64,000 bases of DNA from Pseudomonas fluorescens (GTDB taxonomy: Bacteria; Pseudomonadota; Gammaproteobacteria; Pseudomonadales; Pseudomonadaceae): positions 124,001-188,000 of the forward strand of contig NZ_MRST01000018.1 in the NCBI RefSeq assembly GCF_001902145.1, read 5' to 3'. This document shows, one piece after another, positions 44,151 to 53,334 of the stretch; position 1 is the stretch's first letter; the number at the start of each line of letters is the position of its first letter. A model generated the notes under the pieces. The model ran no database searches. It had not been told where the DNA came from and worked only from the letters and a program-made list of their open reading frames with translations. Both the position numbers and the translations under genes were made by a program.

Positions 44151-44816
44151 ATGTCATTGCCCGGTTCACGCATCCACCCTTCTCCACCCCAAGCCCCGAG
44201 CTCGCTGCTGGATGCATTCCGGTCCGTGGTCACGCCCCATATCAGCGACAACCTGGGACGCCACATCGGGGCCCGGGGCCTGACGCGCTACAACCTCACC
44301 GGCAAGCTGGTAGGCACTGCGCTCACGGTAAAAACCCGCCCTGGCGACAACCTGTACATCTACAAGGCATTGACCCTGATCGAACCGGGCCATGTGCTGG
44401 TGATCGACGCCCAGGGAGATGACACCAACGCCGTGATCGGCGAACTGATCAAGCTCTACGCGCAGCAACGCGGCTGTGTCGGCTTCGTCGTCGACGGCGC
44501 CATTCGCGACGTCGCCAGCTTCCAGGACACCCCCTGCTATGCGCGCAGCGTGGTGCATTGCGGCCCCTACAAGAGCGGCCCCGGCGAGATCAACGTGCCG
44601 GTCTCGATCGGCGGGATGATCGTCAACCCCGGCGACATCCTGGTCGGCGACGAAGATGGCCTGGTGGCGTTCGCTCCAGACGTCGCCGAGGAGCTCCTGC
44701 GCAAGGCCCACGAACACGACGCCCATGAACAGGAAGTCAAAGCCGAAATCGCCACCGGGGCGATCGATCAGTCCTGGTTGGACAGGGTGCTGGAAAAAGC
44801 CGGGCTGGCGAACTGA
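44151..44816 (+). CDS. RraA-fold aldolase-like protein 2 (4-carboxy-4-hydroxy-2-oxoadipate aldolase type)
   Basis: A 221-aa RraA-like protein, the one of the three most like the known CHA/HMG aldolases. Its signature is Glu98 with Arg119-Asp120 (AVIGELIKLYAQQRG, VVDGAIRDVASF), again an (E)-X20-R-D pattern. The C-terminal helices (EEVKAEI-type heptads) form the usual trimer contacts. GAGG lies 5 nt before the ATG. It is followed after 87 nt by an MFS transporter. Confidence 0.9.
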   Translation: MSLPGSRIHPSPPQAPSSLLDAFRSVVTPHISDNLGRHIGARGLTRYNLTGKLVGTALTVKTRPGDNLYIYKALTLIEPGHVLVIDAQGDDTNAVIGELIKLYAQQRGCVGFVVDGAIRDVASFQDTPCYARSVVHCGPYKSGPGEINVPVSIGGMIVNPGDILVGDEDGLVAFAPDVAEELLRKAHEHDAHEQEVKAEIATGAIDQSWLDRVLEKAGLAN

Positions 44817-44903
44817 CGCCCGGTTTACCGGTGCGCTGGCAATGCCCCCATCCGCACCACGAAACGCTTGACCAGACAACCGATAAAAACAAGGTCCGCT
44901 TCC

Positions 44904-46256
44904 ATGTCCATGCCCGAAGTCTTGAAGCCTGCGGTGCGCAGCAGATACCGCTGGGTCGTTGCCACGCTGATTTTCCTGATCTACACCATTGCCGCCGCCG
45001 ATCGCGCCAACCTTGGCGTGGCGCTGCCTTTCATCCGTAAAGAATTCGAGATGAGCAACGCCGAAGCGGGTGGCTTGATGAGCCTGTTCCTGCTGGCTTA
45101 TGCCATGGCGCAGATTCCCTCCGGTTTTGCCTTTGGACGGTTTGGCGTCAGCAAGATTCTTCCGGGGGCGATGATCCTGACCTCCGCGATGACCGGACTG
45201 GTCGGCACCGCCGGCTCGTTGCTGGCGTTGAAACTGTATCGCCTGGGCCTCGGCCTGGCCGAAGGTCCGTTGCCGATCAGCATGACGACCACCATCAACA
45301 ACTGGTTCCCACCACGGGAAAAAGGCACGGCGTCGGGCATCTTCCTGTCTGCCGTCAAATTCGGCCCGGTGATCGTGCCGCCACTCTGCGCGGTGATCAT
45401 TTCGGTCTGGGGCTGGCGAGAGATTTTCTACTTCTTCGCCATACCGGGCATCGTCCTCGCCGTGGTCTGGTACTTCATGGTGGCGGACCATCCGTCGCGC
45501 AGTCGCTTCGTCAACGAAGCCGAACTCAACTACATCGCCGACGACCAACCCGTCGCCCAGGCCGCCGAGGCCGCCGAGGCTGTACGACCAGCGGAACCGC
45601 CGGCGTGGGTCAAGAAACTCGATCGGTTCATTCGCTCCCGTGAAGTGGTTGCCCTTGAAACCAACCGGCAAGTGTTCAAGTCGTGGAATATCTGGGGCTG
45701 CGCCACCAGCTATTGCTTCCAGCTCGGTGTCTCGAGCGTGCTGCTGGCCTGGATTCCGACCTACCTGATGACCGTCAAACAGTTCTCGATCATGAACATG
45801 GGGCTGGTGTCTGCCGCGCCGTGGGTGGGCGCCGTGCTGGGCAACCTGCTCGGCGGCCTCTGCTCGGACCGGTTGATGGGCGGTCGGCGCAAACCCGGCA
45901 TGCTCCTGTCGGCCCTGGGTACCTCGGTGATGATGTACCTGCTGATCAACTCCCCCGCAGAGCCCCTGCCCTATGGGCTGCTGCTGATGCTGACCGGGGT
46001 GGTCCTCAGCCTCGGGTTTTCCTCCTACATGGTTTACCCGATGGGCCTCACCACCAAGAAAACGTTCCCCATTTCCAACGCCGTGGTGAACATGATCGGG
46101 CAGCTGGGCGCGGCCGCGACGCCGTTCATTACCGGCCTGTTGCTGGACAACTATGGCTGGAACTACGTGTTCGCCTGGCTGGCGATCGGCTCGTTCATCA
46201 GCTTCATCATCCTGCTGACCATCGCCGAGCCAAGGCCCGCTGCCCGTGCCGATTGA
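44904..46256 (+). CDS. MFS transporter, anion:cation symporter type (GudP/HppK-like)
   Basis: A 450-aa inner-membrane transporter of 12 helices. The N-terminal RYRWVVATLIFLIYTIAAAD and the next RANLGVALPFI are typical of the ACS family that carries hexuronates, glucarate, phthalate or tartrate. It has a long central loop after helix 6 (about residues 205-260) with acidic and basic residues. It sits between two RraA-fold genes and is the natural candidate for uptake of their substrate. The start at 44904 has AAGG 9 nt upstream. Confidence 0.9.
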   Translation: MSMPEVLKPAVRSRYRWVVATLIFLIYTIAAADRANLGVALPFIRKEFEMSNAEAGGLMSLFLLAYAMAQIPSGFAFGRFGVSKILPGAMILTSAMTGLVGTAGSLLALKLYRLGLGLAEGPLPISMTTTINNWFPPREKGTASGIFLSAVKFGPVIVPPLCAVIISVWGWREIFYFFAIPGIVLAVVWYFMVADHPSRSRFVNEAELNYIADDQPVAQAAEAAEAVRPAEPPAWVKKLDRFIRSREVVALETNRQVFKSWNIWGCATSYCFQLGVSSVLLAWIPTYLMTVKQFSIMNMGLVSAAPWVGAVLGNLLGGLCSDRLMGGRRKPGMLLSALGTSVMMYLLINSPAEPLPYGLLLMLTGVVLSLGFSSYMVYPMGLTTKKTFPISNAVVNMIGQLGAAATPFITGLLLDNYGWNYVFAWLAIGSFISFIILLTIAEPRPAARAD

Positions 46257-46323
46257 CTCTGCCAAAAACCACCCGTGCGCAGCGCCTTGAGCTGCGCTGA
46301 TCTGAAGAACAAGAGGAATATCT

Positions 46324-46986
46324 ATGTCACCCGAAGACCAGGAACTGGTTGCCCTGTTTGAAGGCCTGGATACGCCTGGCGTGTCCGACGCGCTGGACAA
46401 ACTCGATCTGCCCGGGCAATGCCTGGGGGTCATGCCGCTGGATAACTACCGTCAGGTGGTGGTCGGCCCGGCGTTCACCGTGCGCTACGTCAGTGCCAGT
46501 TGCCCACCGGGAACGGTCGGTGACTTCATTGATGATGTTGCCGAAGGCGATGTCGTGGTCATCGACAATGACGGGCGCACCGACTGCACGGTCTGGGGCG
46601 ACATCATGACCCAATATGCCGGCAGCAAACGCATCGCCGCGACGGTGATCGATGGCGTGTGCCGGGACGTCAGCAAGGCATTGGGCGACGGGTATCCGCT
46701 GTTCAGCAAAGGCCGGTTCATGCGCACCGGCAAAGACCGGGTCGAAGTCGCCTCGGTCAATCAACCGGTCTCCATCGGCCAGGCCCGGGTCTGCGCCAGG
46801 GACATCGTGGTCGCCGACGCCAATGGCGTGGTGATCGTTCCTCGAGACAGGGCCCGCGAGGTGGCAGCATGTGCCCGCTCGATTGAAACGGTGGAAAGCC
46901 GTATTCGTGAACTGATCGCCGAGGGCAATTCCCTCAGGGAAGCCAGGGATCTGTTGGGCTACCACACCCTGCAACGCAAACCCTGA
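46324..46986 (+). CDS. RraA-fold aldolase-like protein 3
   Basis: A 220-aa RraA-like protein closer to protein 1 than to protein 2: both have WGDI and the signature residues at the same numbers, Asp93 and Arg114-Asp115. Its C terminus (SLREARDLLGYHTLQRKP) is matched by the relic at 41717-41791. A good GAGGAA ribosome binding site precedes the ATG. It is the last gene of the cluster, followed by a hairpin at 47127. Confidence 0.88.
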   Translation: MSPEDQELVALFEGLDTPGVSDALDKLDLPGQCLGVMPLDNYRQVVVGPAFTVRYVSASCPPGTVGDFIDDVAEGDVVVIDNDGRTDCTVWGDIMTQYAGSKRIAATVIDGVCRDVSKALGDGYPLFSKGRFMRTGKDRVEVASVNQPVSIGQARVCARDIVVADANGVVIVPRDRAREVAACARSIETVESRIRELIAEGNSLREARDLLGYHTLQRKP

Positions 46987-47126
46987 TCGTCCCGTGCGCT
47001 GATAGCCGTTTCTCTTGCCCTCACAGCCTGCCCACGACAGTGCAATGTGATGATGTTAGTGCCAAAAACGCGCGGCCCCTGGTCGAAAATGGCCTGAGGC
47101 ATCTGACAATGCTTGCCGCAGGCCGT

Positions 47127-47154
47127 ACCTGTTTGGCTACATTGCCAAACAGGT
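47127..47154. terminator. Hairpin between convergent RraA-3 and TonB-receptor genes
   Basis: ACCTGTTTGGC and GCCAAACAGGT form a perfect 11-bp stem with a 6-nt loop. There is no T-run on either strand, but the position between two convergent genes fits a shared transcription end. Confidence 0.6.
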
Positions 47155-47174
47155 GATTGGGCTTAGCGAGTGGT

Positions 47175-49565
47175 TCAGAAGTTGTACCGGAACGACGTCA
47201 TGAAGTTGCGCGGGGCGCCATACATGCCGTCGTAGTAGACCATCGAGTAGTATTCACGATCGAACAGGTTGTTGACGTTGAGCGAGGCGCTGAGGTTTTT
47301 GGTGATGTCGTAACGGGCCATCAGGTTGGTGACCGCGTAGCTGCCCTGCTCGTAGTAGCGCAGGTCTTCGCCTATCTTCGACTGCCAGTTCACGCCACCG
47401 CCGACGGTGATCTTGTCCAGCACGCCGGGCAGGCGATACGAGGTGAAGGTCTTGAGCATGTGGCGCGGCGCGTTGGTGACAATGCGCGCGTCTTCGGCGT
47501 TGGTGGTGACGCTGTAGGCGTAGCCCGCAGACGCTTGCCAGCCTTGCGCCAGTTCGCCGTTCAGCTCCAGCTCGACGCCCTTGGTCTCGGTGCTTTGCTC
47601 CAGGCGATAGGCTTGGGTGTCAGACATCCATACCGCGAGGTTGTCCTGCTCAAGCTTGAACAGGGCCAGGCTGGTGTTGAGTTTCTCGTCGAAAAATGTG
47701 CCTTTGACCCCCACCTCGTAGCCTTTGCCTTCGGTCGGTGCGAGCGACTTGTTGTTGATGTCGCGAACGTAGGACGCCTGCGGGTTGAAGATCTTGGTGT
47801 AACTGGCGTACAGCGACCAGTTGTCATCCAGGTCGTAAACCACACCGGCGTAGGGCGTGAAAATACCGGTTTCCCGTTCCTTCACAGTGCTCGCTTCACC
47901 GCCGTAGGGTTTGGTGTCGGTGTCACGCTTCCAGTCGGTCAGGCGACCGCCGAGGGTGAAGGTCAGGTCATCGGTGACGTGAAAGCGCGAGGTCAGGTAA
48001 GTGCCCAGCTGCTTCTCTTCCATGCGGCCCTTGCTCACGACCGGCGTGGCCGGTTTCGGCGAGTTGCCGTCCCAGTGGTTGATGTCCGGAACGTTGAAGC
48101 TGTAGTCGCGCAGCCAGTCGCCGTAGCTCGGCGTGGACTCTTTGTAGTGGGTCGCGGTCACACCGAGGATCAACTCATGCTCGCGACCGAACAACGAAAA
48201 CGGACCGGTGAGGTAGGCGTCGATGTTGTCCTGGCGCGGCGTGCCGGACCAGCGTACGGGCAGCAGGCCGGTGCCGGAACCGGTGGCCTGGTCGAGGGTG
48301 CCGGTGGCCACGGCATAGAGTTGGTCGAACTTGTTCTCGGTGTGGCCGTATTCGATCTTGCCGCTCCAGCCGTTATCGAACTGATGTTCGACGGAGGTGA
48401 AGAAGTTGGTTTGATCGTGGTCGTTATAAGACCAGTCCGGCGAGGTGTTGAGCGAGCGACGTACGTGGGATTTTTCGCCGTTGCTGAAGTACGACGGATA
48501 GCCGCCCCGCATGGGCGAGTCGACCTGGGTTTTCTGATAGCTGAAACCGACGGTCAGCAGGGTGGCCTCGCTGAGGTCGAATTCTGTGATGCCGTAGACC
48601 AGTTGCGAGTCCTGCTTGAAGCGATCAACCCACGAACCTTGGGTCTTGTAATCGACGACCAACCGGCCACGCACGTTGCCGGATTCGGTCAGCGGGCCGG
48701 AAACGTCCATGCCGGTGCCGTAGCGATTCCAGTTGCCGGCCTCGCCAGTCACGCTGGCCTGGGCTTGGGCGGTCGGACGCTTGCGGATCAGGTTGATGGT
48801 CGCCGATGGATTGCCCAGGCCGCTGATCAGGCCGGTGGCACCCCGCACGACTTCCACGCGGTCGTACATCGCGGTGCTTTGGGTATAGTTGTCCAGACGC
48901 GTCGAGGTGGGTACGCCGTCGACTTCGAAGTTCTGGATCTGCGAGCCGCGCGACCAGTAAGTGTCGTTCTCGGTGCCCATGCCGTTGCGGGTCACGGTGA
49001 TACCGGCGGTGGCGTCGAGCACGTCGGTCAGGTTGGTCAGCTTCTGGTCATCCAGACGCTGACGGGTCAATACGGTGACCGACTGCGGCGTTTCCCGCGG
49101 CGTCAGGTTCAGACGCGTCGAGCTGCTGGACGAGTAAGTGGTGTACAGCCCGGTACCTTCGGTCTGCGAGCCCGGCGCCTTGCCGGAAATCGATATCGCG
49201 CCCAACTCCAGTGCGCTTGCCGCGCCTGGCTGCAACTGATAGCTCCGCTCGCCGGTCTGCACCACCGTCAACTCACTGCCGGCCAACAAGGTCTGCAGTG
49301 CCTGGTCCACGGTATAGCTACCGTGCAGCGCCGGGCCTGTCTTGCCGGCGATCAGTGCGGCATTGCCCGCCAGGTAGATCCCGGCTTGGACCGAAAGCTG
49401 GTTGAGTTGGTCGGCCAGGGCGCCGGCGGGCAGGTCGAAGCGCTGCTCGCTCGTCTGTGCAGCGGCTGTCGCGAACGACGCTACGCTCAGGCTAGCCGGT
49501 AGGGCCAGGGCCAGGGTGATGGTCAACGCCAAGGAGTGTGGTGAGTTACGCAGGCATGAAGGCAT
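47175..49565 (-). CDS. TonB-dependent siderophore receptor with signalling (STN) domain
   Basis: A 796-aa outer-membrane receptor. After a signal peptide (about 1-36) comes the STN domain (about 42-115) used for surface signalling, a TonB-box-like region near 125 (LELGAISIS), the plug domain (about 150-260, with RGATGLISGLGNPSATINL) and the 22-strand barrel ending in aromatic Phe (FMTSFRYNF). The family takes up ferric siderophores, mostly hydroxamate or pyoverdine types; the ligand is not predictable here. It belongs with the FecR and FecI genes upstream. No siderophore synthesis gene is in the window, so it may use a xenosiderophore. Confidence 0.95.
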   Translation of the reverse strand: MPSCLRNSPHSLALTITLALALPASLSVASFATAAAQTSEQRFDLPAGALADQLNQLSVQAGIYLAGNAALIAGKTGPALHGSYTVDQALQTLLAGSELTVVQTGERSYQLQPGAASALELGAISISGKAPGSQTEGTGLYTTYSSSSSTRLNLTPRETPQSVTVLTRQRLDDQKLTNLTDVLDATAGITVTRNGMGTENDTYWSRGSQIQNFEVDGVPTSTRLDNYTQSTAMYDRVEVVRGATGLISGLGNPSATINLIRKRPTAQAQASVTGEAGNWNRYGTGMDVSGPLTESGNVRGRLVVDYKTQGSWVDRFKQDSQLVYGITEFDLSEATLLTVGFSYQKTQVDSPMRGGYPSYFSNGEKSHVRRSLNTSPDWSYNDHDQTNFFTSVEHQFDNGWSGKIEYGHTENKFDQLYAVATGTLDQATGSGTGLLPVRWSGTPRQDNIDAYLTGPFSLFGREHELILGVTATHYKESTPSYGDWLRDYSFNVPDINHWDGNSPKPATPVVSKGRMEEKQLGTYLTSRFHVTDDLTFTLGGRLTDWKRDTDTKPYGGEASTVKERETGIFTPYAGVVYDLDDNWSLYASYTKIFNPQASYVRDINNKSLAPTEGKGYEVGVKGTFFDEKLNTSLALFKLEQDNLAVWMSDTQAYRLEQSTETKGVELELNGELAQGWQASAGYAYSVTTNAEDARIVTNAPRHMLKTFTSYRLPGVLDKITVGGGVNWQSKIGEDLRYYEQGSYAVTNLMARYDITKNLSASLNVNNLFDREYYSMVYYDGMYGAPRNFMTSFRYNF

Positions 49566-49655
49566 AAACAGTTCCGGTCGAAGGAGGCATTAAGCCGTTG
49601 TCCTTCTCTAATTCGAATGAACATGCAAAACCGGAAGCACGGGAGTGAAAAAATA

Positions 49656-50621
49656 TCAGCGCGCAACCACCGTGACCCACCAGGCAAATCGCCGCTCGAT
49701 GCGCACGGGCAGCACGCGCTCGAGCATGGCCAGTACCTGGTCGGTATCCGCCAACGGGAAGATACCCATCACCCGCAGATTGGCAACCTGCGGGTCGATC
49801 CCCAGATGGCCATGGCGATAGCTGGCCAACTCATCGATAAAATCTGCCAAGCGCATATCGTCCGCCATCAACACCCCTTTCATCCAGGCTTCGCGCCCAG
49901 GCTGGGCGCGTTGCGTAGAGGACAGGCTCTGGCGGTCGAAGGTAAGCCCCTGCCCTGCTGGCACGATGCGGGCTTCATGGGTGTCGCCACAGCTCGCCTG
50001 CACGCTGCCTTCGTACACGTTGAGTAACGTGCGACCACCCTGCTCTCGTACGCTGAAGCGCGTGCCGATGGGGCGTAGACGTCCTTGCGGGGTGTCGACC
50101 ACGAAAGGCCGCCGGTCGTTGCCGGTACTGATCAGGATTTCGCCGCTGTAAAGTTTCAACTCGCGTTGATCGACGCTGAAATTCACATCCAGCGCCGTGC
50201 CGCTGTTGAGCCAAAGGCGCGTGCCATCGGCCAAACGCTGCTCACCCAGTGGCGTGGTACCGGTGTAAAAATCGGTGGTCCAGCGCTCTGGCAACCAACG
50301 CTGTTGCCAACTGCCCCAGCCCAGGAGTGCGCCCCCCATCAGCACCGACAAGCCGCGCAAGGCCTGGCGGCGCGAGCGCTGGGAATGGCGCAGGGTCTCC
50401 AGCGTTTGGTTGGCGCCCGCAACATCGTCCTGCAACGGTGCAAAGCGCTGCCCCACCCGTGCGACATAGCTCCAGGCCAGGCGATTGAGTTCACTGTGGG
50501 CATGCCATTGACGCCAGGCCTCCTGCAGCGGCAAGGCATTGGGCTCGGCGCTCAGGCGGGCGAACCAGTCGGCGGCTTGTTGCAAGGTGGCATGGTCCAG
50601 GCCGCCAGGGCGGGTGCTCAT
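49656..50621 (-). CDS. FecR-type anti-sigma/sigma regulator
   Basis: A 321-aa inner-membrane regulator. The N-terminal cytoplasmic part with a DUF4880-like ADWFARLSAEP segment is followed by one membrane helix (about residues 90-110, LSVLMGGALLGWGS) and a periplasmic FecR domain (LADGTRLWLNSGTALDV, VDTPQGRLRPIGTRFSV). It relays the receptor signal to the sigma factor. Its ATG overlaps the sigma factor stop (ATGA). Confidence 0.93.
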   Translation of the reverse strand: MSTRPGGLDHATLQQAADWFARLSAEPNALPLQEAWRQWHAHSELNRLAWSYVARVGQRFAPLQDDVAGANQTLETLRHSQRSRRQALRGLSVLMGGALLGWGSWQQRWLPERWTTDFYTGTTPLGEQRLADGTRLWLNSGTALDVNFSVDQRELKLYSGEILISTGNDRRPFVVDTPQGRLRPIGTRFSVREQGGRTLLNVYEGSVQASCGDTHEARIVPAGQGLTFDRQSLSSTQRAQPGREAWMKGVLMADDMRLADFIDELASYRHGHLGIDPQVANLRVMGIFPLADTDQVLAMLERVLPVRIERRFAWWVTVVAR

Positions 50622-51154
50622 GACAGCACTCCGTCCAGCTCGGCTTCCAGTACCAGGCACTTGAACATCGCCTGTTGGATGTATTTGGTGACGGTGCGCT
50701 CGCTCACGCCAATGCGCAGCGCAATCTCGCGATAGCTCAAACCTTCGATCTGGGCCAGACAAAACGCCTCTGACACCTTGATCGGCAGGCCATCTAGCAT
50801 TGCCTGCAAGTGCACGAGCGCTTCAAGCACCAAGGCGCGGTGTTCTTCAGACGGTGCGCACGCCTCAGGCCGACTCGCCAATACCTCAAGCCAGGCTTGC
50901 TCCACCTGCTTGCGCCGAAAGAAGTCCACACACACGTTGCGAGAAAGCGTGCTCAGGTACGCGCGCGCATGCATCTCGCTGTCAAACTCACGCGGGTGGC
51001 CCAACAAGCGCACAAACACATCATGGGCCAGTTCGGCGGCATCACTGACATTGCCGAGTTTTCTCGCCAGCCAACGCTGTATCCAGCCGTGATGGGCGAC
51101 ATACAAGCTGCCAACGCTATACGGCGCAACAGTGGGCTCAGGTAGATAAGGCAT
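50618..51154 (-). CDS. FecI-type ECF sigma factor
   Basis: A 178-aa ECF sigma-70 factor of the iron-starvation group. Region 2 has AAELAHDVFVRLLGHPREFD and ARAYLSTLSRNVCVDFFRRK; region 4 has SYREIALRIGVSERTVTKYI. It should drive the receptor gene at 47175-49565 when the ferric ligand is bound. A possible Fur site overlaps its promoter region. Confidence 0.95.
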   Translation of the reverse strand: MPYLPEPTVAPYSVGSLYVAHHGWIQRWLARKLGNVSDAAELAHDVFVRLLGHPREFDSEMHARAYLSTLSRNVCVDFFRRKQVEQAWLEVLASRPEACAPSEEHRALVLEALVHLQAMLDGLPIKVSEAFCLAQIEGLSYREIALRIGVSERTVTKYIQQAMFKCLVLEAELDGVLS

Positions 51155-51165
51155 CGAAAATGCTT

Positions 51166-51184
51166 ACGAATAGGAATTGTTACC
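51166..51184 (-). promoter_or_regulatory. Possible Fur box upstream of the FecI-type gene
   Basis: On the minus strand the sequence GGTAACAATTCCTATTCGT lies about 12 nt before the start codon. It matches the 19-bp Fur consensus at only about half of the positions, but resembles Fur sites seen before other Pseudomonas fecI-like genes. Confidence 0.35.
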
Positions 51185-51224
51185 AATAGTAATAGGGAAA
51201 GATTCACACCACAACAGGAGCCGG

Positions 51225-52067
51225 ATGGCGCCAGGCTTGAATCCGGACCTGCACAGGCCTACCCTGCACGCGTCGAACAATCACCCAGTACGTCAAGGAC
51301 GACTTCAAATGTGGGATGGCAGCGTTACCTTTGGCGATTCATGGGCCGGCTACATTGGCCGCGCGGATCAAAACACTGCTCACTCCCATGTCGCCATCCA
51401 GCTGTGCATCGGCGTAGGCCAACCTGCCAGCGTGGAGCTGCCCGGAAGGGTACTCCGTGCGGCCGGTGTGATCATCGGCCCCAACGTCGAACACCGTGCC
51501 GTGGCCGAGAGTCATCCGGTCGCATTCCTGTATGTCAGCCCCGACACGGTACTGGGCCGCGCGCTCAATGCCTTGCTGCAAGACGATGGCATCGCCCTGG
51601 CCAGTGAAGAACTGCTGGAATGCTTTCGCCGCAGCACCTCCCTGTCGCACTTTGTCGACGCCCTCTCACGTGTGCTGGCCATTACCCCGCCAATCGACCA
51701 TAGGCTTCACAAAGCCTTGAATATTTTGCGCCTGGACCGCGACGGCCCAGGTTGCGTCAGTCGCGCTGCCCAGGCGGTGGGGTTGTCCAGCCCGCGCTTG
51801 CGCTGCGTCGCCACCCACCAGATGGGTGTTTCCCTCTCACAGTGGATCATCTGGAACAAATTGGAACGGGCCTCCAAATCCCTCGCCGGGGGGGCGACGT
51901 TATCGGACGCCGCCGCCGACGGCGGTTTCTCCGACCAGGCGCACCTGGCCCGCATGATGCGCCGCATGATTGGCATGACGCCGCGCACCGCGGCCGAGGT
52001 TTTGCGCAAGGCAAGCGTTTCGTTCAAGACGCGCCGATATCAAAACGCCAATATCGATCGCATCTGA
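51225..52067 (+). CDS. AraC-family transcriptional regulator
   Basis: A 280-aa AraC-type protein. The N-terminal cupin-like part (about residues 28-120) is short; the DNA-binding part has two helix-turn-helices (SRAAQAVGLSSPRLRCVATH and SDAAADGGFSDQAHLARMMR). The ATG at 51225 has AGGAG 4-5 nt upstream. It precedes the EmrA/EmrB/TolC-like genes by 199 nt in the same direction and may control them. Confidence 0.85.
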   Translation: MAPGLNPDLHRPTLHASNNHPVRQGRLQMWDGSVTFGDSWAGYIGRADQNTAHSHVAIQLCIGVGQPASVELPGRVLRAAGVIIGPNVEHRAVAESHPVAFLYVSPDTVLGRALNALLQDDGIALASEELLECFRRSTSLSHFVDALSRVLAITPPIDHRLHKALNILRLDRDGPGCVSRAAQAVGLSSPRLRCVATHQMGVSLSQWIIWNKLERASKSLAGGATLSDAAADGGFSDQAHLARMMRRMIGMTPRTAAEVLRKASVSFKTRRYQNANIDRI

Positions 52068-52266
52068 TTCGCGACAACGTCAAGCCTCTCCAGCAGACCA
52101 CCTCAGTGCCACCGAAAGTGAATGAAAAGTGTTCGCCCGGGCGCCCGTGTCTGCGAATCGGCAAGCTGGTCGAAAGTGCCCAGCCCACGGTGGGTCGCCC
52201 TGTGCGGGAGGTTCACAGCGTTTCTGGGCCTGCTTGACCTCAACGCGCATCGACAGGGAGTACCAC

Positions 52267-53334
52267 ATGACCAAAGGCAAGTTGATAAAACTGACGCTGT
52301 GCGGCGTCGTGGTCGGCGGGTTGCTGATACTGGGCTGGCAGCGCTGGCAGTATTCCAGCACCTACGTAAGTACCGACAACGCCGAACTCGACGGAGTGAT
52401 CATCCCGGTACGGGCCAAGCTTTCGGGCGTGGTGAGCAGTGTGCCGGTGGTAGACAACGTCACGGTACAAAGCGGCGACCTGCTGTTTCAGATCCGCGAC
52501 AACGAGTACCGCTACCAGTTGCAGCAGCGCGAAGCACAGTGGCATGCGCTGCTCGCCGCCGCCGGGCGCGCAGGCGTTCCGGGGGCGCTGGACAGCCAGG
52601 TGCTCGGCGCGGTGGCCATGCGCGAGGCTGCGAAAGCGGCCCTGGCGCAATCGAGTGCCAACCTTGAGCAAGCGCGCAACGACTATCAGCGTGCCCGTCG
52701 CCTCGGCGCCCAAGGCGTGCTGAGCACCCAGGACCTGGAAGTGGCCAAGGCGCGTTTCGACGCCCTCAGCCATGCCCAGGAGGCGGCACGCAGCAACGCC
52801 CAGGCCGCCGCCCAAAGCACCTTGGCCAACAAGGCCGAACTCAAGGTACAGGACTATCGGATCGCGGCTGCGCAAGCTGAGCTGGAACAATCCAGGATCC
52901 AGCTCGACGACACCCGCCAGACCGCGCCGGTGCGCAGCATTGTCTCGAAAAAAGAGGTGGAGCCCGGCCAGTTTGTGGTCGCCGGCCAAAAGCTCATGAG
53001 CCTGATCGCCACCGAGCCGCTGTGGATTACCGCCAACTTCAAGGAGACCCAGGTGGGCCGCGTGCGTGTCGGCCAGAACGCCCGCGTCACCGTGGATGCC
53101 TTCCCCGGGCACGCCTTTGACGGCGTCGTCGAAAGCCTGGCACCGGCCACCGGGGCGAAGTTCTCATTGCTGCCCCAGGAGAATGCCACGGGCAACTTCA
53201 CCAAGGTGGTGCAGCGCGTGCAGGTGCGCATCGCGCTCAACGATGTGCCGGATGACTACAAGTCGCTGTTGAGGCCGGGCATGAGTGCGTTTGTCGAAGT
53301 GGCCGCACCTGACGACGCCGGCCAGACGCTATGA
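52267..53334 (+). CDS. EmrA/HlyD-type membrane fusion protein
   Basis: A 355-aa periplasmic adaptor with one N-terminal membrane helix (about residues 8-26), a lipoyl-like domain (TDNAELDGVIIPVRAKLSGV), a long coiled coil (about 105-215) and a second lipoyl/beta-barrel part (VEPGQFVVAGQKLMSLI, WITANFKETQVGRVRVGQ). It links the inner-membrane pump to the outer-membrane channel. GGGAG lies 6 nt before the ATG. The gene overlaps the next by 4 nt. Confidence 0.92.
   Translation: MTKGKLIKLTLCGVVVGGLLILGWQRWQYSSTYVSTDNAELDGVIIPVRAKLSGVVSSVPVVDNVTVQSGDLLFQIRDNEYRYQLQQREAQWHALLAAAGRAGVPGALDSQVLGAVAMREAAKAALAQSSANLEQARNDYQRARRLGAQGVLSTQDLEVAKARFDALSHAQEAARSNAQAAAQSTLANKAELKVQDYRIAAAQAELEQSRIQLDDTRQTAPVRSIVSKKEVEPGQFVVAGQKLMSLIATEPLWITANFKETQVGRVRVGQNARVTVDAFPGHAFDGVVESLAPATGAKFSLLPQENATGNFTKVVQRVQVRIALNDVPDDYKSLLRPGMSAFVEVAAPDDAGQTL

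Noticed and set aside
44166-46433. A 755-codon open frame on the minus strand
   Set aside because: It lies antisense to RraA-fold gene 2, the MFS transporter and the start of RraA-fold gene 3. Its translation is low-complexity (Gln, Gly, Arg, His rich), typical of the mirror frame of high-GC genes.
47157-49502. A 781-codon open frame on the plus strand
   Set aside because: Antisense to the TonB-dependent receptor, which is complete with STN, plug and barrel motifs; the antisense product has no recognisable domain.
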